A stretch of DNA of 64,000 bases, taken from Haliclystus octoradiatus (taxonomy: Eukaryota; Cnidaria; Staurozoa; Stauromedusae; Haliclystidae). Of the stretch, positions 56,635-64,000 are shown in pieces. The stretch spans positions 5,954,521-6,018,520 of the forward strand of contig OU744452.1 in NCBI GenBank assembly GCA_916610825.1. The letters are read 5' to 3'. Position 1 is the first letter of the stretch; each line of letters opens with the position of its first letter. The translations under genes and the position numbers were made by a program. Below the pieces are notes generated by a model that did not search any database, had not been told where the DNA came from, and worked only from the letters and a program-made list of their open reading frames with translations.

Positions 56635-58480
56635 GTGTCAATTAGAGCTAGAGTTTTTTAGATTTTCATTGTTTTCATAGTTTTTTTCTTAGATTTCCCC
56701 TTATATGGACTTTAACATATTCGAGATCAATTAGTTCAATTTCTAGGCTTTGTACGTAATTTACCTTAGATTTTAGTTTCTTCAATCTGCAGTATTTTAT
56801 TCACTATTTGATGTACATTCGACCCACAAGGGACAAAAAGGCATTTTACTATACATTTGTAATTTTATAATTAGTCAAATAATTCACTTGAGAATGGCAC
56901 AAGAAAATGTGTTGAAACGTTGTGATAAATTAGTTGTATTGATATTCTGTGTCAATATTATCAAAAAGAAGACTCTTATAGATAGTTACTAATAGCTCAG
57001 TATTAGCTATAAAAATGCAGAATGATGGCCCGCACCATTTTTACAAATTCTGTTTTCGTTTTTTCGGAAAGTATATAAGTGCAACCTTTTTAATTAAAAC
57101 ACTAACCATATCTTTGCAGTTAATGTTCTGGTTTAAATTTTCTCGGAGTTTAAAAATCTATTAAGTCAATAAGAAATGACAATTAATTGCATTATAATCT
57201 TTCAAAATGTGCTACAGAGACAGTTAAGATGCGTACGTAGTTTGATGATTGATGCCCCTCCTATGCTTACCCTACATAGGCAGCCGTACGCCTTTTGTGT
57301 GGACCCCTTTCCTAAGATGTGTACGTATACATTATCAGGGATTCCTCGTAGAAGCTGTTTGAGTAAATAGGTTAATACGGTGATTGTTAAATAATAGTAT
57401 TCTAATTTGTAGGTAAAATAAGGTCTCTATATACTGGAGAGAAATGTGAATGGATCATGTATGTAATGGATAAATCAATTTGAATTATAATATTTCTTTT
57501 AGTTTATTCCTGTGCAACTAAATATGCATGCAGAAATGAATATTGTTAAAATAGATATAGCTAATCAAATAATCTATATTGTAATTATACTGATTTTTAT
57601 ATACTGAGAATCAGAGAACTCTATTTAACTCTATTAGGTGATATAGTATATACATGTGGTCGGTATTATTTTACCCATCATGCTAGTATTAAATCTGATC
57701 TGAATATGGTCTAATGAGAAGGAGTGGAGTTGGTTCATACAAGTAGATAAAGATATTCTAGCTAGGCTATATACTTAAGTCAAATTAGGCATCAGCTGAA
57801 ACATTCCCGATAAAGCAAAAGAAAAAGTTATTAAAAAGTTTGCAAAATTAGTTAAACTTTTCTAGGCTGTCAAAAAACTGGTCGCCCTGAGAGGCTATGA
57901 AGCTGCAACAGGCTCAAAAATCAATAGACCAAATCGGCTTACACGTTACGTTATCTGAATGCGGTACGTGTTTGGGTTTTTCAACGACAGAACGCAATCG
58001 TCTCGCGCAACTATTTTTCTCGCATATGCTTCTACTCAATTTGCTCTTCAATTTAGTTTTTAGATGATTTACGACAAATTGAAAATCGATTCAAGTAGTT
58101 CAAGACCTAATGAACTTTACCTACACCTATGGTTGACCCTGCTTTAGAGGTTCTTTCATCGTTTTTAAATAATTAGCTTTACATCATTTGTAATCTTATG
58201 AGGACCCCGTCACCATTCTCTTTACTCCATTTTAAGGATCAATCATCCGCCGATTATCTACGCAAGGACCTGGATCGGCTTTGTCAAAAATTAATACCAA
58301 TATTAGAGTCGTTTCAAAAATCCGTTATTGTTACCAGTGAGTTTTTTATTGATATGTGGAATATCTCGCCATATGTTAAAAGCAGATTATAAACACTACA
58401 TATTTGAAAATCTTGTTGGAAAATAAATATATAAGTGAAATTGTGTGCAGTTCCAAATTGTGTCCTCAGAAAAAATATCT
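56635..58480. other. Intergenic DNA without recognised features
   Basis: AT-rich. Short open frames at 57176 and 58198 have no recognisable similarity. Confidence 0.45.
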
Positions 58481-58850
58481 TTCCTATTTATTCAAGCTGA
58501 GTGTGTGGATCAGCTCAGATGCGCCACAAATTGACATTCAGGATTTAATTGAGGGATTAATTGATACAGAAAAATGAGAAATTGTGGGCCGTCGAAAAGA
58601 TCTTAAAGGTATCGACTGCAGTGGAATGAGAAATACAGAGTTTAAGATGAAGAGTCAAGTCTTTATAGAGACTCTACATTCACCCGACAAAGAAAATGCC
58701 ACTGACGAGGTTCATCTTTCTCTAGAGAGTATCCCCCATACCATCGCTGTAAAACAGATATCATTTTCTTTCAGAGTAGCAACTGTTTACCATCAGCAAC
58801 GATCGCATTTCACAACAATCGTTGAAAGGAGTGATGGAACTTTCCAATAA
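58481..58850 (+). pseudogene. Possible degenerate coding fragment
   Basis: A frame with one internal TGA (near 58575) runs from VWISSDAPQIDIQDLIEGL through GRRKDLKGIDCSGM and ends ...HQQRSHFTTIVERSDGTFQ. The SHFT...DGTF ending vaguely recalls the histidine box of ubiquitin-protease-like domains, but the match is too weak to name it. It could be a TE ORF relic or an exon fragment. Confidence 0.25.
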
Positions 58851-59389
58851 ATCGATGATATGTCAGGAATTGAAAATAGAAGTCCATCCAAAATTTCAAA
58901 AGTCAAGATGCTGATTTACACAATTTGATTGTCATCGCCGCAGTTAAAGTTGAAGCAAAGGTTATGGTTCTCCATTTATATGTATAGTACCGTGTGACCA
59001 TACAGGAAATGAGAATATAGAAACAACCACAACTTATCTTGTAAAATTTACCTTTGCTATAATACCATGATTTTTAATGCATGATATACTCTGCAATAAA
59101 ATAAAATGTCTATATAAACACAGCTTAGAAAATGTACTAAATGTGAGTATAACAATTATCAAATTCCGATCTTCTACTGTATCATTCGATCCTTAAAGAT
59201 AATTAGTCATGACAAACTAAAAAATGCTAGAAAATTCAAAGTTGAAATGGGAAATTAATTTTGAAATTAAACCCGCTAGCATACTCACCGCCATTTTCAT
59301 GCTTCGATTTGAAATAAACCATTCGAATTGAACTGATTAAGATGAACAAGGTTGATTGAAAATAGTATACGAATAGATAAACATGATAT
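58851..59389. other. Intergenic DNA, nothing recognised
   Basis: No repeat, RNA gene or ORF could be supported. Confidence 0.45.
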
Positions 59390-59582
59390 TATAGTTGAAA
59401 ATAGTCAAAATTAAACATTGAATTTGCTACTTAAAGCTTCACGCCTAAGCCATCATCAGGCACTTTATTACAAAAAAAAACAAAAAAACTTTGCTTCCTT
59501 TTTGATAAATTGCCGGATGATCGCTTACGCGTGAAACTTTAGTAGCAAAATAAATGCCTAAGTTTTGACTATTTTCAACTAT
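59390..59582. mobile_element. Foldback MITE, 193 bp
   Basis: The arms TATAGTTGAAAATAGTCAAA and its complement continue inward through TTTGCTACTTAAAG and TTCACGC. The ...CATCATC(A/C)GGC core is shared with the MITE at 7595-7726. Confidence 0.75.
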
Positions 59583-60020
59583 ATCACACGCTCGTCTGTA
59601 TAGCATTGACCGCTATTACATTCAATAAGGGCAAATAATGAATACATTTATATATTTATTCATTCATTTAAACATGATATTATAAATAAAATCAATAGAC
59701 CTCAACGCCAGGTACTCAACGCAATGTTCTGTATTAATTCTGAAACAAGATTTGAGCTACTAGTCACGCATACTAAGTATCCTGCAAAATTGTTTCAAGG
59801 TTATTTGAATTATTCTATTATCATTAATTATCATTACTCTGCAAAACTGATGTCTTTGAATTATTCTATTGTCACGAATTATTATTAGTCCGTGAACTGA
59901 TGTCTTTGAATAATTCAATTGCACCACGAATTGATTTTTGAGCCTGATGCCGCTTCATAGCGAGGCTGTATCAAACATGCACCCACCATGATGTCATCCA
60001 GAATATCAGAGTTATTGGCG

Positions 60021-61154
60021 TTAACCGTTGATATCTACCCCTACCAATCCATGCAGTTGATTTGTTACGTCTGGATCAAGAGATTCTTCAGAAGCAATGT
60101 TATCGATTGGTCTATATAATTCTAAAATGCTTGATATTGTCATCAATATTCCATCTACACCAGTAAACTTTTCAATAAATCTCTGTTTAGAACTATTGCA
60201 ATCATTTTTGTAAATATTAAACACTTTACGCCATCTTGATAATTTACTTTGCTGTTTTGATTTCTGAAAAGGAGTCCAGTCTTTTATCGGTGGCATTTCT
60301 CTATAACCATGTTCCCAAATACAGATAATGTCGATTGGGTCTAACATTTTACCCTCAATTTTTCGTGGAAGTTCAAAGATGTGTTCATCGTTAGCATCAA
60401 ACTCCTTTCTGAATTGTTCATGTTTTGATAAATTATCAGTGCCATTTCTGCCATTGTCAAATCGTTCAATTATGGTCAAAGCTTCTTGAACACTGCACAT
60501 TTTGTTATTTGCTTTCCCAAATGTTTCAGCAAATGCAGAAGGTCTATTACCAAGACAGAGCTTGTAAAATGATACAATATTCCACCAACTTTGTAAACTA
60601 TTTGTATGTCTTTGCTTAAGATGTTCAGGCCAAGCATCGACAGGCGGGAGATCTGAGTAGCTATTTTCCCATATATCAAGAACTCGTAATAAAGGAATAT
60701 TATTAATTAGTTCGTCATAAAACGTATCTAATCTTTCATTTTTTTTATGTTCAATATCTATCCGGGATTCAGATTTGATTAATAATGGCACAGGCTCTCT
60801 TTGGTAAGCAGGCGTTTCTAAAGATAGGTGTTTTCTAGGTGGACCTTGATTCTGCGTGGTACCATGCATCAACCGGTATCCCCCACTTGTATTGATTAAC
60901 GGGTCTTTTACATTATCTAAAGCCATGATTCGTTGCGGTTGAAAATTCGATGTCATGTGATGATGCAAATTCTTTGTATTACAAACATCATCAACTTGCT
61001 TATGACGTGTACCATTTGCTCTCAAAATTTTATGAAATATTGTATTAACCGTGAGGGCTTGATCAGTTATATTAGCAACAGCATCGCATAAATCAGATAA
61101 ATGGTGCCCAAATTCAAGCAATGAACGCGACGTTTCTTCACAATTCGAACACAT
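60021..61154 (-). CDS. Uncharacterised 377-aa protein with two W/PP-rich repeats
   Basis: Intact frame, MCSNCEETSRSLLEFGHH... to ...GLVGVDING. The N-terminal ~50 residues are helical; ~50-135 look disordered. Two copies of one domain follow: ~157-205 (VLDIWENSYSDLPPVDAWP...SLQSWWNIVSFYK) and ~275-325 (IICIWEHGYREMPPIKDW...KLSRWRKVFNIYK). The pattern, WE-x-GY-x-(D/E)-(L/M)PPI-x-x-W then S-x-W-(R/W)-x-(V/I)-x-x-x-YK, faintly resembles the GCR1_C DNA-binding fold known from yeast Gcr1 and some Crypton recombinases; this is a guess from spacing. TTTCTATTGTAG directly before the start region is a good splice acceptor, so this may be the last exon of a longer minus-strand gene. Confidence 0.6.
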   Translation of the reverse strand: MCSNCEETSRSLLEFGHHLSDLCDAVANITDQALTVNTIFHKILRANGTRHKQVDDVCNTKNLHHHMTSNFQPQRIMALDNVKDPLINTSGGYRLMHGTTQNQGPPRKHLSLETPAYQREPVPLLIKSESRIDIEHKKNERLDTFYDELINNIPLLRVLDIWENSYSDLPPVDAWPEHLKQRHTNSLQSWWNIVSFYKLCLGNRPSAFAETFGKANNKMCSVQEALTIIERFDNGRNGTDNLSKHEQFRKEFDANDEHIFELPRKIEGKMLDPIDIICIWEHGYREMPPIKDWTPFQKSKQQSKLSRWRKVFNIYKNDCNSSKQRFIEKFTGVDGILMTISSILELYRPIDNIASEESLDPDVTNQLHGLVGVDING

Positions 61155-61479
61155 TCGTATCTACAATAGAAACGAATAACATATAATCCCAATTAATCAT
61201 GCAACAAGAAAAGCATTTATCAATAACCACATATTAACTAGCCTGCGTGCAGACTGAAATTATCTAGCTTGCGCGCAGACCGAAGTGTTGTTTATGATTA
61301 TTAGTAGGGTCTGCGATATATTGAAGGAAAGCTTGCGCTTAGCCTGCGTGCAGACTAAAACCTATTTTCATGAATGTGTAAAGTCTGCGCACCCCACAGA
61401 AAAAGCCATTCAGCTGACACTGCGTCGCCTTGTAAAAACATTGATTTTTGGTGTGTTTGTCGATTCTTTACATCCCATG
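61155..61479. repeat. Cluster of TAGCCTGCGTGCAGAC-type TIR remnants
   Basis: Several copies of (T)AGC(C/T)TGCG(T/C)GCAGAC and inverted GGGTCTGCG motifs at 61240-61400. They are ends of elements of the same family as 61480-62681, probably nested or partly deleted insertions. Confidence 0.6.
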
Positions 61480-62681
61480 TAGCCTGCGCGTAGACCCAAA
61501 TCTTTTTTTATGATTAGTAGGGTCTGCGTAATATCGACAGAAAGCTTGCGCTGGACTGAATTAGGGGGAGTGGCAGAAACGTGAGAAATCTATTGTTTGT
61601 CTATTGTTCATCAGCCAATCGCTAGCGAGTTCTCCAAAACTAGAACCAGAACATGATTGGTCGATAAATATAAGTTCTTGACGCATTCCTTTTCAAGTAA
61701 AACGTCGTTCTTCTTCGATAAAAAAGTTGTTCGTCGTTTTTCAGTTTTGTACGAGGGAGACCTCAGACTTTTTTATTCAACACAGACTTTTTGTAATTAT
61801 GTTTGTAGTAAAATGAACATAGTGCATTGACAAAAACGATTTCTTGTTGTAATTATTAATTTGCCTTTCACAGAGGACGGGACATGCTATTTTACTTGCA
61901 GCATCGGCCAACAAAGACTTGATTTTAAGATACTGAAATTTATTTGGATTGTGTTTGTGTTCGTCGTAAAAGCCAATTTTTCATGGGTAATATCGAAAGA
62001 ACAAATCATTGTATTAGATATAGAACGATTTAATCTCTGGATCTTGTTCACTGCGCCATGTTCAATACAAAAATATTTCTTTACGAAAGACTAATTCTCA
62101 TCATTGATGTCAATTTTTGAGTTTCTTTGTGAAAAACAAATGCATTAAAAACATTAGACAACTTAGATCGCTTCATATTGAACAGAGATAGTATGTTTTA
62201 TGAAGTTAGTATTAATCATTTGAACGTGGTTATGAATAAACTCATTTTATTTCGTAAATAATAAGTGTCAATTTTGATTGTGAAAAGTTTTGTTATTTAC
62301 GAAAATCAGACTTGCAAAAATGCTGTTTATGACGCCGTCTGTAGTTGAACAACGCTGAACAGCAGGAGTTAAAGGGGCAAAATTGACCGGCGACCGCTGC
62401 GAGCACAAGTTGAATTTATGCCTAGCGTAATTCAACCGTCTCGCTTTGAAACAATTGTTATACGCAGGCCTAACTTGTAATAAAATTCATGTCAACAATG
62501 AACATTGTCATATAACAATAAGCGTGCATGTGATCCTAAGTGCGTGGCTGCTGGTCAATTTTGCTCCTTTAAAGTGTAATGACGCCCACTCCCTCCAACT
62601 TCCGCCCAGGGCAAGCTTTCTGTAGATATTACGCAGACCCTACTAATCATAAAAAAAAAATTTGGGTCTGCGCGCAGGCTA
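61480..62681. mobile_element. Non-autonomous TIR element, 1.2 kb, 9-bp TSD
   Basis: The left end TAGCCTGCGCGTAGACCCAA and inverted right end TAGCCTGCGCGCAGACCCAA continue for ~80 bp (TTATGATTAGTAGGGTCTGC, AGAAAGCTTGC). CATCCCATG flanks both sides (61471-61479, 62682-62690). The TSD length is the same as for the 50190 element. There is no transposase. It carries a nested MITE at 62373-62568. Confidence 0.82.
62373..62568. mobile_element. MITE with TTAA target site
   Basis: The TIR AGGGGCAAAATTGACC at the left and its near-complement GGTCAATTTTGCTCCT at the right, each flanked by TTAA. A TTAA target fits the piggyBac or Kolobok superfamilies. It is inserted inside the 1.2-kb element, hence younger. 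Confidence 0.75.
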
Positions 62682-62691
62682 CATCCCATGT

Positions 62692-63530
62692 GGCTATGAG
62701 CAGGGCGTGCGAAAAAAACAGTCGTATTGCCCAATATTTTGTTTCATTTTATTATGTTTTTATGTTTAGTGATTGATTTTAAATATTTATTGTTAGTTGT
62801 TTGTAGATAACTATGCAATAGATCACACATTTAAAAATATGAAAGTGCAAGAATCAGAAAGCATCCCGAAGGGAAGACTAAAATGAAGTTAACTCAAATA
62901 TAACTACAAACAGTGCAAAATAAGTCATTATTAATGAAATAAACTCCAGATGCAGCAGTTTTACATCAATTTCATGATACCATTGTTTGTGTGCTACTGC
63001 TACACCAGCAAGCTTGTTTATTATTATACATTCAGCAAAGCACTTTTTAGGAGTAAATAGAATAGCTTGCAAAATACAGGGCTCTCCTTCCGCTGGTCGT
63101 TATGATCTTCTTCGGCAAAAGTACCGGTTATACAGGAGAATTATCAAGGTATAGTTTGTTTCCTTGTTAATTATTAGTTGCCATTGCTGTGGTCGACTTA
63201 TACAGGAATCATCGATTTGAAAGTTTGTATGTCATAATTGAAAAACCATTTCAGAACCATAAACATCGTCAAGCTACAAACAACAACTCCAAATACAGTT
63301 CCATGTCGTAGTAGCCATAATTTTTATATAAAACATCTTGATTTACAGTCTTTATCATACCATACTAATATTTGGCTAAAGTAGGCTCCATATTTCACTC
63401 CATGTAATATGATAAATGTAGCTTGCCTCACTAAATCATAAATGTAGCTTGCATTTTACTGTTGATGCCAACCATGCTGTCAAAGTAATAGGAGCAACAC
63501 TTGAACTAATATTTAAACAATTATCATTGA
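62692..63530. other. Intergenic DNA before the last ORF
   Basis: AT-rich with no supported feature. It may contain the 5' part or an intron of the gene at 63531. Confidence 0.4.
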
Positions 63531-64000
63531 AATGTTAAATCGATTGCAAACCAACAAAAACGCCAGCAATATTTAGTAGCTAATGCCTTAGCAGCTGCAG
63601 AGAACGTGACTGATGTTTTCAGCAGAGTGTTAGCACTCGTTGAAGAAGCCACAGAAAATTTAGATGTGTTAGGTTTTCTTTCGCACCCAGTAACATGTGT
63701 TCCGCTATCACTTGCATATCCGGATGGTACACCACTAAAAAAAAATAAGGCGTATCTGACAACCGCTATAGAATCCAAGCAAGCAATTGCTATATCAAAA
63801 GAAACTATGCCGAGTATTGATGTTACAATTGTTGATCGAGGTCTCTTACTTCACGAAGTGTTGACATCAACATACGGCACCATTGCATCAAAGCTTCTAT
63901 ATAAGATCTCAGCTTTCTCTGGCAATGAAATACATGTTCTTTTTGATACAGACAATGAAACATCAATCAGAAGTATAGAACGCAACCGTCGTGGAGTATT
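63531..64000 (+). CDS. Partial uncharacterised protein, runs off the window
   Basis: Open from just after a stop at 63528-63530 to the window end (about 156 codons) with good coding character. Segments: YLVANALAAAENVTDVFSRV, LGFLSHPVTCVPLSLAYPDG, LLLHEVLTSTYGTIASKLLY and VLFDTDNETSIRSIERNRRG. There is no ATG in the first ~90 codons (first is MPSIDVT), so the frame probably begins in an upstream exon; TGTTTTCAG at 63614-63622 is one plausible acceptor. The layout (short L/F-x(n)-PLSLAxxDG then FDT...SI...ERxRRG) resembles a large uncharacterised protein family repeated many times in some invertebrate genomes, possibly TE-linked; this is recollection, not a search. Confidence 0.55.

Overview
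The window is AT-rich metazoan nuclear DNA. It has a gene split by GT/AG introns, non-LTR and Ty3/gypsy retrotransposons, a tRNA-like SINE and many terminal-inverted-repeat (TIR) transposons. Operons, ribosome-binding sites and prokaryotic genes are absent. The TE mix suggests an invertebrate, but the sequence alone does not fix the species.

The one clear host gene is HOGA1 (mitochondrial 4-hydroxy-2-oxoglutarate aldolase, DHDPS/NAL family). Six consecutive exons lie on the + strand between 2646 and 33737, each with consensus splice sites and compatible phases. The Schiff-base lysine, the tyrosine and the C-terminal glycine-rich motif are present. The first exon, with the targeting peptide, was not found and probably lies upstream of the window. 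The last intron is 23.7 kb and is filled with mobile DNA.

Region by region. 1-9.9 kb: HOGA1 exons with small non-autonomous elements in the introns (two MITE copies, an hAT-like element with a perfect 8-bp target-site duplication (TSD), a foldback MITE). 11.5-20.2 kb: three copies (A, B, C) of an EN/RT-type non-LTR retrotransposon, all antisense to HOGA1, separated by perfect (GATA)n arrays of 161, 997 and 741 bp. Copy C carries ORF1 and ORF2. 20.7-23.8 kb: a TIR element with an internal tandem repeat. 26-31.9 kb: a fourth, diverged LINE copy (D) between GATA arrays, and a 4.1-kb TIR element inserted in the same array. 33.3 kb: tRNA-like SINE just before the last exon. 34.4-42.8 kb: an 8.4-kb near-palindromic element with a 10-bp TSD, MULE-like termini and two families of ~202-205-bp tandem repeats mirrored in its arms. 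43.3-44.6 kb: decayed CR1/L2/Jockey-like LINE. 50.2-51.1 and 61.5-62.7 kb: two members of a TIR family with 9-bp TSDs. 51.9-56.3 kb: full-length Ty3/gypsy element with 178-bp LTRs differing at one site but a multiply broken coding region. 60.0-61.2 kb: minus-strand 377-aa ORF with two copies of a W/PP-rich domain. 63.5-64.0 kb: the start of a + strand ORF that leaves the window.

The most interesting signals are these. (1) All four LINE copies join their 3' end to (GATA)n in the same register, and the three truncated copies also have GATA on the 5' side, which suggests microsatellite-targeted insertion. (2) ORF1 and ORF2 of the full copy are in the same frame, separated by one UGA in a CAR-YYA-type readthrough context, with no AUG in ORF2 before the first endonuclease motifs. 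(3) TIR elements act as carriers of satellite-like arrays, including the 8.4-kb palindrome.
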